Positions 1 through 4,739 of a stretch of DNA of 5,371 bases are shown here, in pieces; within the stretch, counting starts at the first letter, position 1, and each line of letters starts with the position of its first letter. The DNA comes from Actinomycetes bacterium. GTDB taxonomy: Bacteria > Actinomycetota > Actinomycetes > Propionibacteriales > Propionibacteriaceae. The stretch is taken from the NCBI GenBank assembly GCA_023437345.1, contig JAEZGC010000211.1, positions 1 through 5,371 on the forward strand. Reading direction: 5' to 3'. A program made the translations under genes and the position numbers. The notes under the pieces were generated by a model. The model did no database searches. It had not been told where the DNA came from and worked only from the letters and a program-made list of their open reading frames with translations.

Positions 1-1440
1 TACGTCAGGCCCGAGCTGCTGCCCGAGTACGGGCAACTCGGCGAGCCGGAGCGCCGCCAGATCCAGGAGCTGAAGGCTGAACTCACCGAGCTGCTGGCCG
101 ACCAGCCGCTGATCGACCGTGACACCATCTGGGCCTACAAGCTTCCTGCGCTGCGGATCATTCACAAGGCAGGGCTGCGTCCGGTGCGCCAGATGGCGCT
201 GGAGGACTTCGTCAGGCGCGAAGGGCGGGCGCTGACCCAGTTCGCCACCTGGTGCGCGCTGGTCGGCGAGCACGGGATGAACTGGCGCGACTGGCCGGCC
301 GAGTACCGCCGTCCGTCCTCGCCGGAGGTGGCCGCGTTCGCCGAACAGCACGCCAGCGACATCGCCTTCTACGAGTGGGTGCAGTGGGTGGCCGACATCC
401 AGCTGCGGGCAGCCCAGTCGGTCGCCCGGGACGCGGGGATGCGGATCGGCATCATGAGCGACCTGGCGGTCGGGGTCAGCAAGCAGAGCGCGGAAGCCTG
501 GACCTACGGCAACCTGTTCGCCCAGGGGGTCAGCGTCGGCGCCCCTCCCGACCACTTCAACCAGACCGGCCAGGACTGGGGACAGTCGCCGTGGCGACCC
601 GACCGGCTCGACGACCTGTCGTACGCCCCGTTCCGCACCACGGTGGCCGGGCTGCTGCGCCACTCCGGCGGGATGCGGGTCGACCACATCATGGCGCTAT
701 TCCGGTTGTGGTGGATCCCGGAGGGCCAGCCGCCCACCAAGGGCACCTACGTTCGCTACAACCACGAGGCGATGGTCGGCATCCTCGCCCTCGAGGCCCA
801 CCGGGCCGGCGCGCTGATCGTGGGCGAGGACCTCGGCGTGGTCGAGCCGTGGGTGCGCGACTACCTGCGCGAGCGGGGGATCCTTGGCACCTCCATCGCC
901 TGGTTCGAGAAGACCGAGGACGGCCACCCGCTGCCGCCGGACTGGTGGCGGGAGTACTGCCTTGCCTCGGTGACCACGCACGACCTTCCGCCGACAGCGG
1001 GCTACCTGGCCAAGGACCACGTCCGGCTGCAGCACGGGCTGGGCCTGCTCACCGAGTCCCTTGAGGACGAGCTGGGCCATGCCGAACGGGAGCAGGCGGC
1101 CTTCATCGCCTTCCTGCGCGAGCGCGGCTTCCTGACCGAGCTCGAGGAGCCGACCACCGAGGACATCGTGCTGGCACTGCACCGCTACCTGGTCGCCACG
1201 CCGGCCCGGGTGCTGTGTGCCGCGCTCCCGGACGCGGTCGGGGACCGCCGGACGCAGAACCAGCCAGGGACGTGGCGGGAGTACCCCAACTGGCGGATCC
1301 CGTTGAGCCACCCTGACGGCCGTCCGATGATGCTGGAGGAGCTGTACGCCGACGAGCGCGCGCTGCGGCTGGCCGGCATCATGAACGAGTTCGCCGCGCC
1401 GCCGCTGGCGCCGCGGTTCGTGCCGGAACTGACCGAGTAG
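1..1440 (+). CDS. malQ: 4-alpha-glucanotransferase (amylomaltase, GH77), 5'-truncated by window edge
   Basis: Cytoplasmic enzyme that transfers alpha-1,4-glucan segments between maltodextrins, releasing glucose, in maltodextrin and glycogen metabolism. The frame is open from base 1; 479 codons are visible before a TAG stop, and from memory actinobacterial MalQ is about 700 residues, so roughly the first third lies outside. In the visible fragment I see the GH77 blocks in order: SDLAVGV near residue 153, GAPPD..N..GQ.WG at 180-194, GMRVDH with the expected nucleophile D228 (nt 682-684), GEDLG with acid/base E276, and TTHDLPP with transition-state-stabilising D328. The spacings of 48 and 52 residues equal those of E. 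coli MalQ D448/E496/D548 as I recall them. An internal ATG at 190 is not the real start, because family-like sequence continues upstream of it. It converges with pncA across a 12-bp gap. Its promoter is outside the window. Confidence 0.95.
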   Translation, partial: YVRPELLPEYGQLGEPERRQIQELKAELTELLADQPLIDRDTIWAYKLPALRIIHKAGLRPVRQMALEDFVRREGRALTQFATWCALVGEHGMNWRDWPAEYRRPSSPEVAAFAEQHASDIAFYEWVQWVADIQLRAAQSVARDAGMRIGIMSDLAVGVSKQSAEAWTYGNLFAQGVSVGAPPDHFNQTGQDWGQSPWRPDRLDDLSYAPFRTTVAGLLRHSGGMRVDHIMALFRLWWIPEGQPPTKGTYVRYNHEAMVGILALEAHRAGALIVGEDLGVVEPWVRDYLRERGILGTSIAWFEKTEDGHPLPPDWWREYCLASVTTHDLPPTAGYLAKDHVRLQHGLGLLTESLEDELGHAEREQAAFIAFLRERGFLTELEEPTTEDIVLALHRYLVATPARVLCAALPDAVGDRRTQNQPGTWREYPNWRIPLSHPDGRPMMLEELYADERALRLAGIMNEFAAPPLAPRFVPELTE

Positions 1441-1447
1441 GCGGCGT

Positions 1448-1460
1448 CCGGCTCAGCCGG
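1448..1460. terminator. Small GC stem-loop at the malQ/pncA convergent junction (possible bidirectional terminator)
   Basis: CCGGC at 1448-1452 pairs with GCCGG at 1456-1460 around a 3-nt loop, which is exactly the pncA stop codon on the minus strand. It is the only inverted repeat I noticed in the short gap between the two converging 3' ends. There is no T-tract on either side and the stem is only 5 bp, so an intrinsic terminator function is weakly supported. Such short GC inverted repeats also arise by chance in DNA this GC-rich. Confidence 0.2.
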
Positions 1461-2022
1461 CACCGGGGGAGTCGACCACCTGCACCCCGGCCGCGGTGAA
1501 CTCCGCCAGGGTCGCGTCCACCCGCTGCGGGCTGACCGCCGCGGTCAGGTCGAGGAGCACCCGGGTGTCCAGCCCGGCAGCGGCGGCATCAAGGGCTGTG
1601 GCCCTGACGCAGTGGTCGGTGGCGATCCCGGCCACGTCCACCGCCGACACCTCATGGTCGGCCAGCCACTCAGCCAGGCTCTCGCCGTCGCTGGCACCCT
1701 CGAAGCCGGAGTAGTCCGCGGCGTACTCGCCCTTGGTGAACACAGCCTCGAAGGGTCGGTTGGCGAGGTTGGGGTGGAAGTCGGCGCCGGGCGTCCCCGC
1801 CACGCAGTGCGGTGGCCACGAGTCGACGAAGTCGGGGGTGGCGGAGAAGTGCGGGCCCGGGTCGATGTGGTGGTCCTGGGTCGCCACCACGTGGTCATAG
1901 CCGTGGTCGCCGCCCAGCAGGTCGGAGATCGCGCCGGCGACCGCGGCGCCGCCGGCGACGGCCAGCGAGCCGCCCTCGCAGAAGTCGTTCTGGACGTCGA
2001 CCACGATCAGGGCGCGAGCCAT
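1453..2022 (-). CDS. pncA: Nicotinamidase (PncA, isochorismatase-like fold)
   Basis: Hydrolyses nicotinamide to nicotinate plus ammonia in NAD salvage; cytoplasmic. In mycobacteria the same enzyme activates pyrazinamide. The 189-residue protein has the expected length and full active site. The catalytic triad is D9 (in VVDVQNDF), K97 (in FTKGEY) and C138 (in GIATDHCV), matching D8/K96/C138 of M. tuberculosis PncA. The metal ligands D50, H52, H58 and H72 (in TQDHHIDPGPHF and WPPHC) are all present. The ATG at 2022-2020 shares one base with the TGA of upstream pncB and follows a perfect AAGGAGG, which fixes the start. The gene is therefore the second in a pncB-pncA operon and probably depends on the pncB promoter. 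No truncation or missing residue is seen. A generic isochorismatase-family hydrolase is the alternative, but the metal-site histidines argue for nicotinamidase. Confidence 0.95.
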   Translation of the reverse strand: MARALIVVDVQNDFCEGGSLAVAGGAAVAGAISDLLGGDHGYDHVVATQDHHIDPGPHFSATPDFVDSWPPHCVAGTPGADFHPNLANRPFEAVFTKGEYAADYSGFEGASDGESLAEWLADHEVSAVDVAGIATDHCVRATALDAAAAGLDTRVLLDLTAAVSPQRVDATLAEFTAAGVQVVDSPGAG

Positions 2023-3386
2023 CAGGCCTCCTTGGTGGCGTACGGGTTGAGGGTCGGCCGGCCCTGCTCGTCGAGCATCATGGTCTCCAGCACCGGCTCG
2101 CCGCGCGACATCTTTCGGGCGCTGGCGGGCAACTCGGCCATCGCGTGGCGGTGCCGTTCCCTCGCCTTGGCCAGCGGCTCGCGTCCGACCACCCTGCCCT
2201 TGTCGACCAGCTGCACCAGCAGCGGCCGGTCGTTGGAGTCGGGGTCGGGGGCGGCCTGGATGCCGACCACCTCGGCCTCGGCGCGGCCGTTGCCGTCCAG
2301 CCGGCGGAGCGCGAACTTGCGACCGCCGACCGAGCCCTTGTTGACGCTCAGCTTGGCGACCGGGTGGACGGGGTCGTCAGCGCCGTCGCCGGTGGCCCGG
2401 GCGACCAGCTTGTAGACGAAGCTGCAGGTCGGCGCTCCGGAGCCGGTCACCAGCGAGGTCCCGACGCCGTAGCCGTCGACCGGCGCGCTGCGCAGCGCTG
2501 CGATCTGGAACTCGTCAAGGTCAGAGGTGACAAGGATTCTTGTGGCTGTGGCGCCCAGGGAGTCGAGCAACTCGCGAACCTCGCTCGCCTGCTCGGCAAG
2601 GTCGCCGGAGTCGAGCCGGATCGAGCCGAGCCGCCCGCCGGTGAGTCGGACGCCGGTGCGGATCGCCGCCTCGACGTCATAGGTGTCGACCAGCAGGGTG
2701 GTGTCCTCGCCGAGCGCTGCCAGCTGGGCGGCGAAGGCCTCCTCCTCGGAGTCGTGCAGCAGCGTGAACGAGTGCGCGGCGGTGCCGGTGGTCGGCACGC
2801 CGTAGCGCCGCCCGGCCTCAAGGTTGGAGGTGGCGGCGAACCCGGCCACGTAGGCGGCCCTGGCGGCGGCCACGGCGGCCCCCTCGTTGGCGCGGCGGGC
2901 GCCCATCTCGATGCACGGCCGGTCGCCGGCCATCTGGATCATGCGGGAGGCCGCCGACGCGACTGCGCAGTCGTAGTTGTAGATCGACAGCAGGACGGTC
3001 TCCAGCACGACGGCCTCGGCGAAGCTGCCCTCCACCGTCAGCAGCGGGGAGCCGGGGAAGTACACCTCCCCTTCGGGATAGCCCCAGATGTCGCCGGTGA
3101 ACCGGTAGCCGGCCAGCCAGTCGGCGGTCGCCTCGTCCACCACCCCGGTGCCGAGCAGGAAGTCGAGTTCTGCGGTGTCGAACCGGAACGCCTCGATGGC
3201 GTCCAGCGCCCGGCCGACACCGGCCACCACGCCGTAGCGGCGACCCGGGGGCAGCCGGCGGGCGAACAGTTCGAAGACGCTGCGGCGCCCGGCGGTGCCC
3301 GCCTTCAGTGCGGCGCGCACCATGGTGAGCTCGTAGTGGTCGGTGAGCAGGGCGGTACTGGGCCCCGCGTGCGGTGAGTCACCCAT
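2022..3386 (-). CDS. pncB: Nicotinate phosphoribosyltransferase (PncB)
   Basis: Cytoplasmic enzyme of the Preiss-Handler pathway: nicotinate + PRPP (+ ATP) gives nicotinate mononucleotide. From the chosen ATG the protein has 454 residues, close to the roughly 448 of M. tuberculosis PncB1 as I recall it. Family blocks visible in order: TDHYELTM (15-22), EMGARRA (160-166), GTAAHSF (201-207) with H205 as the likely autophosphorylated histidine, RLDSGDL (257-263), TSDLDE (287-292) and YGVGT (306-310). The frame stays open upstream, but that extra sequence is low-complexity and lies antisense to the clpS promoter and coding start. The ATG at 3386 instead sits 7 nt after a TAGGGT hexamer, so I chose it; a GTG 9 nt upstream overlaps that hexamer. 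The gene is divergent from clpS and overlaps pncA by one base, so both salvage enzymes come from one transcript. Confidence 0.94.
   Translation of the reverse strand: MGDSPHAGPSTALLTDHYELTMVRAALKAGTAGRRSVFELFARRLPPGRRYGVVAGVGRALDAIEAFRFDTAELDFLLGTGVVDEATADWLAGYRFTGDIWGYPEGEVYFPGSPLLTVEGSFAEAVVLETVLLSIYNYDCAVASAASRMIQMAGDRPCIEMGARRANEGAAVAAARAAYVAGFAATSNLEAGRRYGVPTTGTAAHSFTLLHDSEEEAFAAQLAALGEDTTLLVDTYDVEAAIRTGVRLTGGRLGSIRLDSGDLAEQASEVRELLDSLGATATRILVTSDLDEFQIAALRSAPVDGYGVGTSLVTGSGAPTCSFVYKLVARATGDGADDPVHPVAKLSVNKGSVGGRKFALRRLDGNGRAEAEVVGIQAAPDPDSNDRPLLVQLVDKGRVVGREPLAKARERHRHAMAELPASARKMSRGEPVLETMMLDEQGRPTLNPYATKEA
2027..2033 (-). promoter_or_regulatory. Strong Shine-Dalgarno of pncA, inside the pncB 3' end
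   Basis: On the minus strand AAGGAGG lies 4 nt before the pncA ATG, within the last codons of pncB. It is the most consensus-like ribosome binding site seen in the window. Together with the TGATG overlap it supports translation of pncA directly after, or coupled to, pncB. Confidence 0.8.
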
Positions 3387-3393
3387 GCCGGTC

Positions 3394-3399
3394 ACCCTA
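3394..3399 (-). promoter_or_regulatory. Predicted -10 hexamer of the pncB-pncA operon (leaderless)
   Basis: TAGGGT on the minus strand matches the actinobacterial TANNNT -10 pattern and is separated from the pncB ATG by exactly 7 nt (3393-3387). Transcription would then begin at or next to the A of the start codon. The overlapping AGGGTGA could alternatively act as a weak Shine-Dalgarno if transcription starts further upstream. No convincing -35 element is visible. Confidence 0.5.
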
Positions 3400-3425
3400 G
3401 GCGGGGTCGGACGCCGTGCGCCAGC

Positions 3426-3464
3426 GGGGCGGGCCGGGCGATCACCGCAGGGGGCGGGCCGGGC
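3426..3464. repeat. Two perfect 14-bp direct repeats in the pncB/clpS divergent intergenic region
   Basis: GGGGCGGGCCGGGC occurs at 3426-3439 and again at 3451-3464, a 25-bp period with an 11-bp spacer. The pair lies between the two divergent promoters of the 124-bp intergenic region 3387-3510. It could be a tandem operator, or local GC-rich duplication without function. The G runs give one strand some G-quadruplex potential, but a four-tract structure would need a long 12-nt loop. The rest of the region is GC-rich with short palindromes such as CGCGGCCGCG at 3468-3477. Confidence 0.5.
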
Positions 3465-3497
3465 AGGCGCGGCCGCGGCGGCGTCCGCGGGGCGTGC

Positions 3498-3503
3498 CAG
3501 AAT
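3498..3503 (+). promoter_or_regulatory. Predicted -10 hexamer of the clpS operon (leaderless)
   Basis: CAGAAT fits the NANNNT -10 pattern of actinobacterial promoters and is followed by exactly 7 nt before the clpS ATG at 3511. This is the same geometry as for pncB and feoA. The 7 nt between contain GGCGGGT, too close to the ATG for a normal Shine-Dalgarno, which fits a leaderless transcript. No clear -35 is visible. Confidence 0.5.
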
Positions 3504-3510
3504 GGCGGGT

Positions 3511-3822
3511 ATGAGCACTCCAGCGGCCCCCGACCGTCCGCAGGGCGGCACCGCGGTCTCGGAGCGCGCCGATGAGCAGGAGTTGCTCGACGCCGGGTGG
3601 GTCACGATCGTGTGGGACGACCCGGTCAACCTGATGAGCTACGTCACCCACGTCTTCACCACCTACTTCGGCTACCCCGAGCCGAAGGCCGACAAGCTGA
3701 TGCTGCAGGTGCACAACGAGGGCAAGGCCGCGGTCTCCCAGGGCACCCGCGAGGCCATGGAGGCCGACGTCGACGCGATGCACGGCTACGGCCTGTGGGC
3801 GACTCTCGAGAAGGCATCGTGA
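3511..3822 (+). CDS. clpS: ATP-dependent Clp protease adaptor ClpS (N-degron recognition)
   Basis: Cytoplasmic adaptor that binds proteins with destabilising N-terminal residues and delivers them to the Clp AAA+ unfoldase, which in actinobacteria would be ClpC1 with ClpP1P2. The 103-residue protein has a flexible N-terminal tail (about 1-25) rich in A, P, S and acidic residues, typical of ClpS, then the core beginning WVTIVWDDPVNLM (30-42). The pocket residues D36, D37 and M42 and the conserved histidine H68 in LMLQVHNEGKA (64-73) are present. The E. coli NDD..TPM motif is replaced by WDDPVNLM, the form I recall from other actinobacterial ClpS. I chose ATG 3511 because the in-frame ATG at 3502 lies inside the predicted -10. 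It is divergent from pncB and overlaps the next gene by 4 nt. Confidence 0.93.
   Translation: MSTPAAPDRPQGGTAVSERADEQELLDAGWVTIVWDDPVNLMSYVTHVFTTYFGYPEPKADKLMLQVHNEGKAAVSQGTREAMEADVDAMHGYGLWATLEKAS
3808..3814 (+). promoter_or_regulatory. Shine-Dalgarno that sets the GTG start of the DUF2017 gene
   Basis: GAGAAGG inside the clpS 3' end lies 4 nt before the GTG at 3819. The open frame continues far upstream within clpS, so this site and the GTGA overlap are what identify the real start. Confidence 0.55.
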
Positions 3823-4373
3823 GGCCTTTCGTCCGCAAGGGCCCGGTGATCCGGCTCAAGCTCACCGAGTACGAGGCCACCCTGCTCGAGTCGCTGCTCG
3901 ACCAGCTGTCGACGATGCTGGAGGGCGACCGGGAACCGGTGCCGGACGGCGACCCGTTCGCCCGCTGGCAGGCCGAGTTCTCCGAGACCGGCCAGGTCGA
4001 CCACTCCGACCCGGTGATCGCGCGGCTGTTCCCCGATGCCTACCCCGGCGACCCGGCCGCGACCGCCGAGTTCCGCAGGTTCACCCAGGCCCGCCAGCGG
4101 CAGGACCGGATCAGCCACGCCGAGACGGTGATGGCGGCGCTGCGTGACAGCGATGGCGGCCGCAAGCCTGTCGAGGTCCGGGTCGCGGAGATCGACGGCT
4201 GGTTGAAGGCGCTGACCGCGCTGCGCCTGACGATGGCCGTCCGGCTGGGGATAGAGCGGGCCGAGGACGCCGACGAGCTCGATCAGCTCGCCGAGGACGA
4301 TCCGCGCAGCTACATCTACCGGGTGTACGAGTGGGTCGGCTACCTCAGCGAAGGGCTGCTCGCCCAGCTGTGA
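3819..4373 (+). CDS. DUF2017 family protein encoded next to clpS (Rv1332-like)
   Basis: Function unknown. The 184-residue product starts at a GTG whose last two bases are part of the clpS TGA, a 4-nt overlap that implies a shared transcript and coupled translation. There is no signal peptide or membrane segment, so it should be cytoplasmic. Visible parts: a short N-terminal strand (RPFVRKGPVIRLKLT, 2-16), a helix with leucine/isoleucine periodicity (17-35), an acidic linker, the characteristic block DPVIARLFPDAYPGDP (64-79) followed by EFRRFTQ (84-90), and two C-terminal helical stretches around DGWLKALTALRLTMAVRLG (126-144) and YRVYEWVGYLSEGLL (168-181). I assign DUF2017 from that block plus position directly after clpS, as with Rv1332 behind clpS in M. 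tuberculosis. The constant adjacency hints at a Clp-related role, which is inference only. It is the last gene of its operon before the feo promoter region. Confidence 0.8.
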   Translation: MRPFVRKGPVIRLKLTEYEATLLESLLDQLSTMLEGDREPVPDGDPFARWQAEFSETGQVDHSDPVIARLFPDAYPGDPAATAEFRRFTQARQRQDRISHAETVMAALRDSDGGRKPVEVRVAEIDGWLKALTALRLTMAVRLGIERAEDADELDQLAEDDPRSYIYRVYEWVGYLSEGLLAQL

Positions 4374-4389
4374 CCGGCCCGGCCGACCC

Positions 4390-4408
4390 CTCCGGTTCCG
4401 CGCCGGGG
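4390..4408 (+). terminator. Possible stem-loop after the clpS-DUF2017 operon
   Basis: CCGG at 4392-4395 pairs with CCGG at 4403-4406, extended by a T-G wobble and a C-G pair, enclosing a 7-nt loop. A second, longer-range pairing of CCCGGCC (4378-4384) with GGCCGGG (4431-4437) could enclose it. There is no immediate T-tract; a run of five T starts only at 4455. The position between two operons fits a terminator, but the structure is weak and GC content alone could produce it. Confidence 0.25.
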
Positions 4409-4486
4409 AGCGTCGCGCGGGCAGCTGCGGGGCCGGGAAAGATTTGGGCTGACCTTTTTGCCGGAATCATGTTGCTGATACGCAAT

Positions 4487-4505
4487 TTAGCGTAGGCTTA
4501 CCTAC
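4487..4505 (+). promoter_or_regulatory. DtxR/IdeR-type iron box upstream of feoA
   Basis: The 19-bp sequence TTAGCGTAGGCTTACCTAC matches the DtxR/IdeR consensus TTAGGTTAGGCTAACCTAA at 15 of 19 positions by direct comparison, with each half-site matching 7 of 9 and the centre base also matching. It stands in an AT-richer stretch (about 4438-4505) that contrasts with the GC-rich surroundings. The last base of the box touches the A of the feoA ATG, and the box covers the predicted -10. Iron-loaded DtxR/IdeR bound here would block RNA polymerase, giving repression of ferrous iron uptake when iron is sufficient. The site is seen directly; binding is inferred. Confidence 0.85.
4493..4498 (+). promoter_or_regulatory. 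Predicted -10 hexamer of feoAB, inside the iron box
   Basis: TAGGCT matches TANNNT and is followed by exactly 7 nt before the feoA ATG, predicting a leaderless feoA mRNA. A partial -35 candidate TTGCTG at 4472-4477 leaves a short 15-nt spacer, so the -35 is uncertain. No Shine-Dalgarno precedes feoA. Confidence 0.6.
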
Positions 4506-4739
4506 ATGTCGGGAATGACCCTGGACCACGCACCGCTCCGCGCGCGCCTTGCGCTGCAGGAAGCGCCGGCCGGGTCCGGCACCGCCCGGCGGATGGCTGC
4601 CCTCGGCCTGCGACGCGGCGCCGAGCTGATCCTGCTGCAGGCAACCACCGGCGGCGGACGGCTGGCCAGCGTGGGCGGCTCCCGGATCGCGCTCGGGCCC
4701 GCCGTGCTGCGCCAGCTGCGCGTGGAACTCATCGCATGA
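4506..4739 (+). CDS. feoA: Ferrous iron transport protein FeoA (SH3-like)
   Basis: Small cytoplasmic SH3-fold protein that supports or regulates the FeoB ferrous iron transporter. At 77 residues it has the usual FeoA length. The pattern is typical: a variable start, the RRMAALGLRRGAEL block (28-41) corresponding to the conserved L..LG...G..., a glycine-rich turn (TTGGG, 47-51), then the GGSRIALGP block (57-65) and a final hydrophobic strand LRVELIA. I chose ATG 4506 because the iron box and -10 end right before it; an in-frame ATG at 4515 is the alternative and would shorten the protein by three residues. It overlaps feoB by ATGA, so the two are cotranscribed. Regulation is expected to be iron repression through the iron box. 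Confidence 0.9.
   Translation: MSGMTLDHAPLRARLALQEAPAGSGTARRMAALGLRRGAELILLQATTGGGRLASVGGSRIALGPAVLRQLRVELIA

Noticed and set aside
697..1311. Minus-strand open frame (204 codons) antisense to malQ
   Set aside because: No motif and no ribosome site noted; lies entirely within a clearly coding malQ region that has intact catalytic motifs.
1812..3377. Long plus-strand open frame (521 codons) running antisense to pncA and pncB
   Set aside because: Its translation is rich in Arg, Gly, Ala and Val without recognisable motifs. It is the mirror of the well-supported pncA/pncB genes, a common artefact of high-GC coding DNA.
3426..3464. CRISPR-like repeat array
   Set aside because: Only two short copies with an 11-bp spacer and no cas gene; far below what a CRISPR array would show.
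3387..3629. Extended N-terminus of PncB, about 81 residues upstream of the chosen ATG
   Set aside because: The extra sequence is low-complexity, unlike the family, antisense to clpS and its promoter, and would erase the well-placed -10 hexamer and intergenic region.
3597..3818. Upstream ATG (3597) in the DUF2017 frame
   Set aside because: It would overlap most of clpS in another frame with an Arg/Gly-rich translation; the GTG at 3819 has a Shine-Dalgarno and the usual 4-nt operon overlap.
4374..4505. Riboswitch or structured leader before feoA
   Set aside because: The -10 and iron box reach the ATG, leaving no transcribed leader; I recognise no aptamer-like core in the region.
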